Assembly (NCBI RefSeq): GCF_018687715.1
Contig: NC_056755.1
Coordinates: 32,204,501-32,268,500 of the forward strand
DNA from: Carya illinoinensis
Taxonomy: Eukaryota; Streptophyta; Magnoliopsida; Fagales; Juglandaceae
Reading direction: 5' to 3'
Length of the DNA stretch: 64,000 nucleotides
Shown here: positions 34,881 to 47,000 of the stretch, one piece after another
Position numbering within the stretch: position 1 is the first letter of the stretch
Layout of the letters: each line of letters starts with the position of its first letter
Translations under genes and position numbers: made by a program
Notes under the pieces: generated by a model
What the model saw: only the letters and a program-made list of their open reading frames with translations
The model's database searches: none
Told to the model about the DNA's origin: nothing

Positions 34881-37800
34881 ATGGAGGTTTCGGATATTCC
34901 CGATGGAACAGCCACCACCTCGCTCCCACACACTGCCTCTGATCTTCGAAAACGCCCTCGCACTATTCCACACGTTTCCGGCTCAACTTCCGAAACTAAA
35001 GATCCAGACCCGGGTTATTTGGTGAGTGAACCCGGGAAGAGCTACGAGGACGAGGGGAATCGGAATGAAGCTGTTATTCAGTCGGCGAATCGCGTGGCCA
35101 ATGGGAACGACGGAGGTGATAAGACTGAAAACCGTCTGGATCGGGGAACGGATTTCGCGGCGGTGAAACTCGCGTATCGGCCATCGGCTCCTGCTCATCG
35201 GAGAATAAAGGAGAGCCCTCTTAGCTCTGACGCAATCTTCAGAGAGGTGGGCCCAGCTTCTTCAACCGCTTTTTACTTAAAAAGTATATATTGCTTCGGA
35301 TATGGATTAAAAAAATGCTTCTTAATTTGTTCAAAACTTTGACTTGAAGACGAGTATGGCATACGATAAACAGAGTCGTGTTTGGAAGAAACAGCTTTTA
35401 AAAAGAAAATCCAAACTCGGTCCATATTTTTTGTGTAATTGAATGACGAGCATGAAAATGAAATCGCTCTTTTAATACGTAATTGTTGTTTAACAGCTCC
35501 GTGGGGGACAGCATCTTGCTCAGATTGCATCCTTTAGCCAATTCATAAATCAACCTAAATATTGCTAAGCACAATTCCACCACTTGAAAAATCACACCAC
35601 TGCCAAAAAAGGCACATTAGGTAATGTGCTATGCAATCCTGATTCTATACTTTAAATTTTCATGCAGAGTCATGCAGGTCTCCTTAATCTCTGTATAGTA
35701 GTGCTAGTTGCTGTAAACAGCAGACTCATCATTGAGAATCTTATGAAGGTTTGTGTCACTCCTTCCTTATATTACTTCAATAAGATATTGGTTACATCAG
35801 TTAACTTGTACAGCAACATGCCCCCGTGGCCTATATGCAAATAATAATCATGCCAAGTTTTTAATTTTTGGTCAAATGTTTCTTTAGGGCCCACAATTTT
35901 GATTGCTGATTTTAACTATCATTGCAGTATGGTTTGTTAATTAGGACCGGTTTTTGGTTTAGTTCAAGATCATTGAGAGATTGGCCCCTTCTTATGTGTT
36001 GGTAATGGTTACTAAACTTCTGTTTCCTCCTCTTACTGCTTAGGATGACCTCTTTTTGCACATTTCATTTGGTTTTTTTTTTTCAGTCTAACGAACATCT
36101 GACTCCGAGTGTATTGTTCATGCTTCTATTGCAGCCTTACACTCCCGATATTCCCACTTGCTGCCTTTATAGTGGAAAAATTAGTACAACAGAAGTATAT
36201 CCATGAACCCGTAAGTAATTTGAGTTTCAGTATTGAAAATCAACAGCCTTTCCTACTTCACTATGAAATGGAATTGTACCCATGGAAATATACTTTCCAT
36301 TTGGATACATGGGGGGCTGCATCTTATATACTGCAGTTATGTTTCTCTCCTAGAGAATAACAAGCAATGTTGAACTCCTGGTAACCTCAAAAGTTAATTT
36401 CTACTTTAATATTGCAGGTTGTTGTTTTACTTCAAGTAATCATTACAGCAGCTGTGGTTTTGTTCCCAGTTTTTGTTATTTTGAGGTATTTTTTTTTTCA
36501 TTTATGTTAGGCTATGTCAACAATACTGGTGTTCTGATAAATAGATGCTCAATGGTTTTGGTACCCAAATTTAATGATTGGAGAAAATACATGTTGTACC
36601 CCAACTGTTGCCCCATTTTGCAACGTTGTGTACAAACCATCACATTTGACTCATTGCACCTTCAAACTACCAAAAAACTTACAATTTGCAACTTCTTTAA
36701 AATTTGATGTATTTACATAATCTAATATTCATCCAATTTAATGAGAATTAGACAGAGGATGTGATCTACTGAAAAGTGGTAATTTGAGAATGCATTGAGT
36801 CAAAAGTGACAGTTTGGATCCCCTTTTTCCCTTTAATGTTTTACCAGAGAGTTATATACGTAGGAATTTTCCTCGGTTCATTGACACGACATATGTTGAA
36901 GTTTCTCAATTCTGTTATGGCTTTAAAATGTGCAGGTGTGACTCTGCTGTTTTATCTGGTGTCACATTGATGCTCTTCGCTTGCATTGTATGGTTAAAAT
37001 TGGTATCTTATGTGCACACGAACTATGATTTGAGAGCACTTACCAAATCAATTGAAAAGGTAAATGAAATTCCCAGGAAAAGATGAGTCAGAAAGTTTGA
37101 TTGAAAAGAGCACTTGCCAGTACATATAAAAGTCTCCTGGAAAGAAAATATTTGATTGAATAAAGGAGACAGGATATTTGTTAATCTTCGTGCCTAGATG
37201 AAATTTATTAGGTTTCTTGCTAAAACAACATAGAGGAACATGCTATATATGTTTGTTGAAAGTTCGAAATTGAGAAAAATGGGCCAGACCTTGAGTAAGT
37301 TTTATCAAAGTAATCCTTAGTTTTCTTTACTTTATTGACAGGTTAATTATATTTTCCTCTCATGGACTACCACCCTATTTTCAATTAATTGGCCTCATCT
37401 GTTAAAAAGAAAAATAAACTAAAACTATCGTTAAATTGGATTGAAATGTGTATATAAATTCAAAAATTCCCATTACATTATGTTTCAAATGCACATTATG
37501 AGTGCTCTTCATTAGATAAAAAAGCAGTTGGCGCTGCTCTCGCCTTTTCTCTGCAATGCATGTTTACTCTCAGTCTCTGCAGAAATTCTTGTGATGGGTG
37601 ATGTACAAATGTTTCTTTTCTATCTATTCACCAAGGCCCTGTTTGATGTTAGGGCGATGTCCAGCCTAATTCTCTGAATACGGATTATCCTTGCAATGTT
37701 AGCTTCAAGAGTTTGGCTTACTTCATGGTTGCCCCAACCTTGTGTTATCAGGTAATCACAATTCATGACTTCTGTTGCAGTTATTATCGTAAACTTATGC

Positions 37801-40800
37801 TCATCATGATCCATTTTAGCACACCTTGTTCATGATATTTATGTCCCTTTTAACTTTTTGGACTGTGTTATCAGAAACGAGACTTTTGTTTGTTGCATGT
37901 ACTAAAAGTGTCTGTTGAGAATCTATGACTGGGTTGTGGTTGTTGTCAGTCGTTTATGATTCTTTCCTGTCTGTTACATTCATAATCCTTTTATGCTAGT
38001 ATGTGCTTGTCTGAAGTCTATCCTCACATAGGCTTGCAACTGTTTTCAGTATTTGACCTTCTATGATTGGGAATAATGAAGTGATTTCTCTATAAAAACT
38101 TGATTCTGTACTTGCAGTTATACAAAATTATCTAGTTTAAACAGCAAAAAGCCTTTGTTTTCTGATTAATAAAGCCTAATTTGTATTGGTGTTCTTTGAC
38201 CATCATATTGATGTATTGTTATTATAGATAACCTATCCTCGTACGCCATACATTCGAAAGGGCTGGGTGGTTCGTCAATTTTTCAAGTTCATAATATTTA
38301 CTGGTGTTATGGGATTCATAATAGAACAAGTAAGTAGCTGTTCGTGATTAAAAAACTACAATTCCTAGTTCTTTTTGTTCTTCAGAAAAATTGACTATAT
38401 TCTGACATGATTTTGGTGGTATATTGCTGCAGTATATTAATCCTATTGTCAAGAACTCACAGCATCCCTTAAAAGGGAACCTTTTATATGCCATAGAAAG
38501 GGTCTTGAAGCTTTCGGTCCCAAATTTATACGTGTGGCTTTGCATGTTCTACTGCTTCTTTCACCTCTGGTGTGTCTTCTCTCCTTTATTTTGTAAAGGC
38601 ATATATATATATATTTCTTAAAATTTTTCTTAGAAAGCTTTTCCATTGATCATCAGTATTTTCTCTTGATAATCTGACTTACGAATGTCATAAATATCTT
38701 CATAGGATTTTTTTTCTTAATAGTGTAAGACCAAGTTCATGAGCAAATTCTGGTTTACTAATTTTTGTGGACCACATGCTCTGTTTTCTTTTCTTTTCTT
38801 TTCTTTTTTCTTCTTTTCTTTTTTTTTTTTTTTTTTAACTTCCATGGAAAACTTGCTGATGAACTTAGTCTTACACTTATTGTTACAGCATTGTTTGTTT
38901 TGAAATTATGTAATTGATGGGACTGAGTGGTAAGTTTCCTTCCCTTCCTTTTTGGCTGGAAAGGAAAAAAGAGATGTAGATAGTGAGGTGATGTTAATTT
39001 ACCGTCTTACTTAGTTCGAAACTTCAGAACTTTGGCTGTTTTACATTAAAATAAAATAAAATACTTTTTTTTTCAAAAATTTGCTTCTTTATAGGCAAAA
39101 CGGTCTTCTTTTGCTCTCTCTCAGATGTGCCTTATTTTAAAATCAAGACAAGATTTCTAAATTTATTTAAGATTTTCATTTTTGAGAGTCATGTTATTTC
39201 AAGAGAATCTTATGCTTAGATGAAGCCTGCAATCTTAGGTTAAATATACTGGCTGAACTTCTTCGCTTTGGTGATCGGGAGTTTTACAAAGATTGGTGGA
39301 ATGCTAAAACGGTTGAAGAGGTAGGTCTTATACCTTGCAATATGTAGCCATTTGGTCATGTTTTTGAACAAGTGTGTGCTGAAAACAGTGCTTTTTGCAT
39401 AATTCTCGCGGTTCTGTGGTGGCATCAGTACTGGAGAATGTGGAATATGGTAAGTTTTTCTCAAGATTCAAAGTTTGTGTGACTGGTCACTTGTGTAGGT
39501 TCTCCGGCTTATTCTTTATTTGGATCTTCTTTGTTCTGTTCTGGATGGTCCAGCACAAAAGATTGCAAATTGAGTTATATTTAGTTATGATGTTCTTATT
39601 TTGACTTTATAAGCAGTAGGGTATTGACTCAAAGATACGAGTTTGAAACGGTACTTGCGTCTACATTATTTATTCTTCATTGAATCTCTAATATATTTTG
39701 GCATTTGGATTGTGAAAAAATGTTGAACCATACCATTTAGTAGGTTCATTGAAGGAAGCTATCAGCAAGTGGTTTTTTTTTTGGTTTTTGATGATGTGGA
39801 ATCTCACCGAATGGAACACAACTCCACCTGCCAAAACCATGTATCAATTACTCTATAGGAACTCCTAGTATAGAATCAAACCCAAGATGTTCGAGTCAAC
39901 AGCTTATCCTAAGCCCGCCCTTGACGGTTATTTGCAAGTGTTTATGTTTATGATGTTTCATTATTCTTTTCCTGAGGTCATGATGCTGGTTTCCAAGTAT
40001 ACTAAAGAAAGAACTGTATAACTGATCAGATTTGTTTTCATTACAGCCTGTGCATAAATGGATGATTCGCCATATCTATTTTCCATGCCTGCGGAATGGG
40101 ATACCGAAGGTAATACCAATCTCGCCTAAGATTGTAAAAGGTGCTTAATAAACACATTTTTATGTTGTTAGGTTTTAAATTTTAATGTATGCAATCCCTG
40201 TAAATTTTTTGTCCGCATTTTCTATAGGGATAGTTGTCTGAGGACAAACTGTCTTAGGTGATGCACAGCTTCAGTTCTAGTTACCACAATGGCACTCTAT
40301 CAGATGTGGCTGATCTTGTTATCAGTTCACCTTCACAGTTTTCTATCTGTTTTTTCAACCAATTTGATAGATACATCCTTTGTATTCACATGATTAAACG
40401 GTATCATGATATCATATAATTGTACCAATTTTTCCCAGTTTGTTAAAGCTCAGAATGTATATACTCTGACCTCTGTTCTCAACTTAGTGACCTTGTACCG
40501 ATGAAAGAATAATTGTAATTGTGTCAATATTTGGCTTTAGTGGTAATACTTGTAATAGGGTAAACTTCAATAACATTCCCACAGATTAATTTAATGCTCT
40601 TGCTTCCTCCTATTAAGGATTAATAGTTGTAAATTATTTGTGTTTTCCAAATATTTGTTTCTAATTCAGGGTGCGGCCAGTCTAATTGCCTTCCTTGTGT
40701 CTGCTGTATTCCATGAGGTATGTTGCCTTTTTGTTTTGCCCTTGTCCCTAGTTTGTGCATTTCAAATAACAAGTCTACTTTCAGCCTTTTGTAGCACTGG

Positions 40801-42257
40801 AAGCTGATTGGAATATGTTATTAATTCTATGTGCATCACCATAGTTGGTAGCTATTATATGCTATAGACAACGATGGTTTTGCTCCTATCTTTGTTACTT
40901 TCGTTTTTTGGGCATGGTAACAACAGATTTTTCTTTTGCTTGCTGAAAAACAAAAAAGCAATAAATTTTTCCTTTCATAAATTTTATGCACACTCAAAGG
41001 TTACTTCTTTCGTGTCTGAATGTTTTTTGTAGTTTTTCCATTCATGGGAAAAAGGGTAGGGGAAAGTTCAAGCTGCACACAAATATTGTGACTTGTTGAC
41101 TCGGCATGGCTTTGGGGCAGGTCATACTGTCATAAATCATAATATGATCTTAGAAGCCAAACCAAGAGATAGCTACCTTTGTCCAGTAACATCTATTGTC
41201 AGAAATTTTGCTTTATGTTCAAATGCGAAGGCATGTAGGATTACATATCCCAACAAGAACCACAATCTTGAAGGGCATAGTCATCCTATTTTTATTGCTT
41301 AATTTGTCAGGTTTCTGGTGGTTTAGTGGACATGTTTTTGGAAAGAAAGAGAGATAAATGTTAAAAATGGTGGCATTGAATTAGTGAGAAGGAAAGAATG
41401 ATGTTGCGTTGCCACAATACGACCATTTAGAAATTGCAATAGCCAAAATGTTTTAGCTAGAGTGCCCCTCAGGGTGATCTGCCACAGGAGCCAGCACTTC
41501 AAAGTCATTTTATGTTTCATTATTTGTTCATGCTCCCTCTCTTGATGATCGAAGAAGCTTGTGTACAGAAACTGATTGCAATGTATGGTTTTTGTGGCGG
41601 AATAATGTTATTGTATCTGCCTCAATCTAAATCTTTAAATGATTGCCGTTTAATAATTGTAGTGCTTGAGTCACTTCATAGCTATGTTTGAGTTTAATTT
41701 TGTTTAATACCTCTGCAGCTATGCATTGCTGTTCCATGCCACATGTTCAAGTTGTGGGCTTTTATTGGCATAATGTTTCAGGTGAAATTATTATGACTTT
41801 TGATGGTATATTTTTCTCTGCCCAATGCTACAATCATTTACCTCTTTCTTAGAACTTGAAGTATACTACATCCCAAAAGAACTTGTCAGTTTTCCTAGAG
41901 TTAGGCGCATGCCATTACAGCAAGATTCTATCGAGACATGAATGAGTTACATGATAATAATAGCTCTTTTCTTGAATAGGTTCCCTTGGTTCTGATCACT
42001 AATTACCTGCAAAATAAGTTCAGAAACTCGATGGTACGTATTAGCTTTCAGGAATAATAATATTTAAACTTATTCAACTCTGAATTTCTTGTGCCATTCA
42101 ACTTGATTTAAAATAGCCCTTTCTCCTTGGTTTGTGCTCTCCTTTATGCCAGGTGGGAAATATGATATTCTGGTTCATTTTCTGTATTCTCGGTCAACCT
42201 ATGTGTGTGCTTCTATACTACCACGACCTAATGAACCGGAAAGGGAGGACTGAATAA
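34881..42257 (+). CDS. DGAT1: Diacylglycerol O-acyltransferase 1 (complete)
   Basis: Sixteen exons: 34881-35246, 35668-35748, 35928-36001, 36135-36210, 36418-36485, 36936-37059, 37653-37751, 38228-38329, 38433-38569, 39239-39320, 39429-39449, 40047-40109, 40670-40717, 41719-41781, 41980-42033, 42153-42257. The sum is 1563 nt, 520 residues plus TAA, the usual plant DGAT1 length. It makes triacylglycerol from acyl-CoA and diacylglycerol in the ER membrane and belongs to the MBOAT family. Seen: a hydrophilic N-terminus of about 120 residues in exon 1; then [20 protein letters not shown] and further membrane segments; FYKDWWNA (acyl-CoA-binding motif); the catalytic His in VSAVFHE; and the C-terminal YYHDLMNRK. 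Exon 11 is a 21-nt microexon encoding YWRMWNM. All splice sites are GT-AG. The start is the first ATG in the leader frame and gives the acidic N-terminus typical of the family. No lesion was seen; it should be functional. Confidence 0.96.
39772..39960 (-). repeat. Possible small retroposon in DGAT1 intron 11
   Basis: A T run (39772-39781) is followed by GATGTGGAATCTCACCGAAT and, near 39890, a GTTCGAGTC word that could be a decayed B box. The layout suggests an old minus-strand SINE, but no target-site duplication is clear. Confidence 0.25.
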
Positions 42258-43800
42258 AAACTATTGACTCCCTCATTTACTCTGGAAAGTAAAGTTTCTG
42301 TAGCTATGGTGCGTCTATTTTTTTATGGAGTAACATCATTTTTCGGTATGGCATCCCTGCTGGAGCTGGGTGGGTTGGGCTTCATTTCATTATATTCAGA
42401 ATGCAATGCTGCTTTTATGCTGTGACCTTATACTTTTTTCTTTTTGATAGGCTTCTTGGTCTACGGCTTTTGGGTTGGTTTGGAAAAATGGTCTGATACC
42501 AATTTTGATGTTCAATGCCCTAGCAAAGAACTAGTGCCACAGTTGTAGTACTGGTTTATCGTGCTGCTAATGTAAATGATTCAGATTTAAAAAAATGTTG
42601 ATAGTCAAGGCTTCTGTCTTTCTCCTCTAGATATAATAAGAGATGGGTGAACAACAGTAACTTTACACATACATATACATATACTGTAGACTTTACATGA
42701 GATACATTTGTTTTAGCTCTTCCAATGCCAGACAATTTTAACTCTTTATTAGGCAAATTTTGCATTGCAAGGGCAGATGCCCAAGCGCTGCCAACTGCCA
42801 AGGGCTTTTAACTGCGATGGTAGACGAGATTATCATTGATTGTCACAACACTAGTAGTTTCAGTTCACATTTTAGTGCCTCTGGATCTTCCTTTCAAAAG
42901 ACGAAACTGCTTAAAAGAAAATTAATATGCAAATAATTTTATTATAATATTTCAAGATATAAAAGTGGGCTGGGGGCTTCTACAATTGCCCTAGAATATT
43001 CATATTCCAGTTCTGAACATTCAGAGGAATGCAAAAAGAAAAAACAGGGATGAAAGGGAAGTACCAAGTAGTTTTGATCCTATGTTCTTTTGACTAGCTA
43101 TATATGTTGTTCCTGAACCAAGGGATGGACCAGCATTGGCTAAATTTTAAAAGAATGGTGCAGCCTGATGAATTTGGACAAGTAGAAATAGTAGTGATTT
43201 GTGGTCTTTAATAACATTTATATTATCTTTGCAGATAGAGTAGTTTGTCAACTCCTAACTTTAGGACAAGCCATAAAACGGCCGAGATCGGACCCATCAC
43301 AATCTTATCAACAATCATGAAACATTGTATCGCCACATGGATCTCACATGCACATTCGAGGAGGGCATGCGTGCTTTGATGTTAAATATTTGGGGCTGAA
43401 AAATATGATTATACAATGCATGTAGAAATATGTTGGTGGCCTGAAAATCTCTTAGTATTGTGGTACTTTGAGATGGCCAAAAGGCAGTATTCTATAGTAG
43501 GAAAAATAAAACACAAAAGAAGATTCTTAAAAAATGGAGGGATCAAATCCTCCCTCGCCTACGGGCCTACCTACACGCACAAAGGATTGGAGGCCCAACG
43601 AAACGAGCCCATGACAGTCAGCTTCCAGTAGCCAACCTGGACCATGCAGTGTAAGCCCTAAACCTTTCAACACTACCAGCAAATAGAGGGAATTCAAATC
43701 CTCCCCCAGATAACAACCTGGGGCTGAATAAAGGGAAGATTTAAACAATAACAAACCCTGACCCAATTTGAATAAAATGATTAGTTTGTGCGAGCCTAAC
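42258..43800. other. DGAT1 3' UTR and intergenic DNA
   Basis: The first few hundred bases should include the DGAT1 3' UTR. No AATAAA stands out. From about 43.5 kb onward, GC content rises toward the gypsy element, whose 5' LTR should end near 44003; its start could not be located. Confidence 0.4.
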
Positions 43801-44002
43801 GAGCTCTCTCCCCCTTTCGATATATATATATTAGAGGGGATCTACAATCAAGGTAAATGACTTTTAGTCTGGGATTCCTAAAGGTGTTACACGAATTATC
43901 TGACTTGGGCATCGAAAGTGTTCCATACCCTTCGAGCCTCTCTAAGTTAATTGGTGTATGGACATTAAAGGTGTTCACAGGGGTGCAAAACACGTCCGTA
44001 AC

Positions 44003-47000
44003 AGTTGGCGCTGTATGTGAGATTTGTAAATTGCATCCCAACATGCATTTCGCATGCCTGCAACAACACGCTCTCAAGCAACCTGACACCAAGAAGCTAC
44101 TTCTATGAATATGGAGGGAAGATTGGCTGAGGTGGAGAAGAAACTGAGATGAGTAACAGTAGAAATCTCTTCAACACAAAAATGAGGCCTTGAATCACAG
44201 GAACGTCACCTCAAGAGAGGACGCCATGTCAAGCCATATTGATCGAGCAGAGGTAGGGTCTCAGAGTACAAGAAAAATCCTCAACAATGCGGATGAGAAA
44301 AGAAAAAGGCACCATGATCTGCGAATCCTCTTGGAATAGTATGAAGAGATGGCCTGGAAGATAGGTGCATCACCGTCTATAGGCTAGCTGCTAACTAGCC
44401 CTGACTTACTACGCAAAGATCATAGCAATACCGCTCCTGCCAAAGTTCAAGGTCCTACTAGTTGAAATGTACAATGAGTCCAAGGATCCCGTCGAATATC
44501 TAGAAACATTCAAAGGCCACATGACACTCCATGATTTTTCTAGGGAGATCGAGTGCTGAGTATTTCCTTTAACCTTGAAAGGAGTCACTAGGGGATGGTT
44601 TAGAGCATTGCAGCCAGGCTCCATAGACGTCTTTGAGGAGTTAGGTGAGCAGTTCCTAACTTAGTTTATGGCGAGTAGAAGGAGACCTGCCACATATCTA
44701 CTCATCGTGAAACAAAAGGACGAAAGCCTGAAGGCTTACCTCGCCCGTTTCAACAAGGAGTGCATGATGGCGGACAACCAAGATGAAAAGATCACATAGC
44801 ATCCTTGCTATGAAGAATCTAGCCCAGAATCCCATTTATGGTTGAATTGGTAAGGAAAACCCCAACCACTCTACGTAAATTTATAGATAGAGCAAACGAT
44901 TTTGTCAATGCCGAAAATACTTTTAAGGGCCCTAACCACACCAAGAAAGTCGAAGATGGAGCGATTGGAGGATCGAACAAAGATGAGCATCTAGGGAAGA
45001 GACTGAGAAAAGGATCCAAGAACCAAAAAACCCGCATGAAATAAGGTAGGGAAATAGGCATTCCGGCACGAAAGATAAACTCTAAGGTACAATATTTCGG
45101 CATGAATGTCCAAGACGGATTGGGGAGCCGATTCAAGACAACAACCATATTCAAAGAACCTAGCGATTTTGCACCTATCATAATGTAGGGGGCATGGTAC
45201 AGGAGAACGCCACACCTTGAAATGAAAAATCGAGGAGATGCAAAAGATCGACAAACAATCTAGTTGCCTGGAACTCTTTGCCCCCTAGGCGACTAGGTGA
45301 GAAGAAGCAAGATCGAGAGAAAAGGTCAGAACTGGAATGATCCTTCCCTTGGGAAGATCCACACCATGGCTGAAGGATTCACTGGAGGCAGCCCCACCTC
45401 CTCCATGCAAAAAGCTTATGCATGTAAAGCCGAGTACGTAGAAGTTTTGAGCATCGAAAGACCAACAAAGCAACCAAAGACACGGCCAATGGCCTTTAGC
45501 ACTGACAGTTTCAAGAGAGAAGTATACCCACATGATGATGCATTAGTAGTGATTATGTTGGTGGCCAACTACACCACATGAAGGATACTTGTTGACAATG
45601 GCAGTTGGATTGACATTCTATTTTGGGATGCTTTTATGAAGATGGGAATTAGTCAAAGTAGACTATGCCCAGCACCCACCCTATTTAAAGGGTTCTCAAT
45701 AGAAGTAGTGCAACCCGTCAGCTTGATCGCCCTGCTAGTTTCAACACGATCTTGCCCCCCATAATGGCAAACTTCTTGGTAGTGAAGACCTGATCATCTT
45801 ACAATGCCATTATTGACCGACCAACCTTGAATGCTCTAAGCCGTTACTTCCACATACCACCTAAAGATGAACTTTTTCATGAAAGCAAGCATTGGGAAAG
45901 TTTTTGGCGAGCGAGTACTTGCTTGAGAATGTTGTATACAAAAGCTCAAAGACGGAGAAAAAGATGTTAGATTGGTCAAATCCTCAACGGTAGGAGAACA
46001 ATTTCCACCCCCTCCTCCTGAGATCATGATACACAAAGCGAAAATCTGAGATGAAGAGACCTTGAAGTAGGGCAAGCCCAACAAGCCTCTCAAGCTATCC
46101 ACCCATGACCTAGCTCACCTCAAGGCTATAGTGAGGATCGGGACCAACATAGAAGGCGAAGAAAGGCAAAAATTGAAGCAAGGGATGTCTTCGCTTGGAA
46201 CCACAAGGACATGCCAAGTATTAATGAGAAGTTTATAGAACACCGATTGAGTGTTAACCAAATGTGCTGCAGATAAACAAAGGAAAAGGAGTTTTAGTAT
46301 CGAGAAATATGCAGCCGTCACAGAGGATGTTGACTGTGATGACCCGCTTTTGAGTGTATTTTCGCTGAAATAGTTGTTTTTATTTTAATTAATATTTTAG
46401 TTATTTATTTTAGTTTATTTACGTTTTAAAATTGTTTTTAATTTAGTTGATGTTGTGTTTTATTTCTTTTAGTTGTTTTGTGGGTTTTAATCTCTTTTTG
46501 GCGGTTTAGTTTTGTTTCCTGGAATGAGGATTGGACCTCATCTTTTCCCTACATCTCTTTTCCTTTTTCTCTTCTTTTTCCTTTTTCTTTTTTTCTTTTT
46601 CCTTCTTTCTTTTTCCTTTCTTTTTCTTTTTTCTTTCTTTTCTTTTTTTCTTTTCTTTCTTCCCGCTCGAGCACCCCCCGGTTTCTCTCTCTTCTCTCTC
46701 CCTCACGTCGGAACTTCTTACCCCCGGTGTACCGCCGTCCGGCCACCGTGTGGCTCACCGCCGGCACCATTCTCTTCGTCTCCCTCCGGCGCACCACCCC
46801 ACCGATTTCCACCCCCATCCGGCCGGCCGTTTGGCCGGAAAAGCTCTCCAAAGGCTGCACGGACTTTGCTCCGATCCGCCGCCGTCGCTCCACCTCCGGC
46901 CACCATTTCTTCACCACTTCATCACCGGTCCCTTGCCGTCCTAACCCACCCATTTCCGGCCTCCAATGACCACCGGAACAGCTCCCACGAGCTAGCTTTC

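Noticed and set aside
44838..45581. Separate small genes in the gypsy region
   Set aside because: The frames are pieces of one decayed gag-protease reading frame in collinear order, not independent genes.
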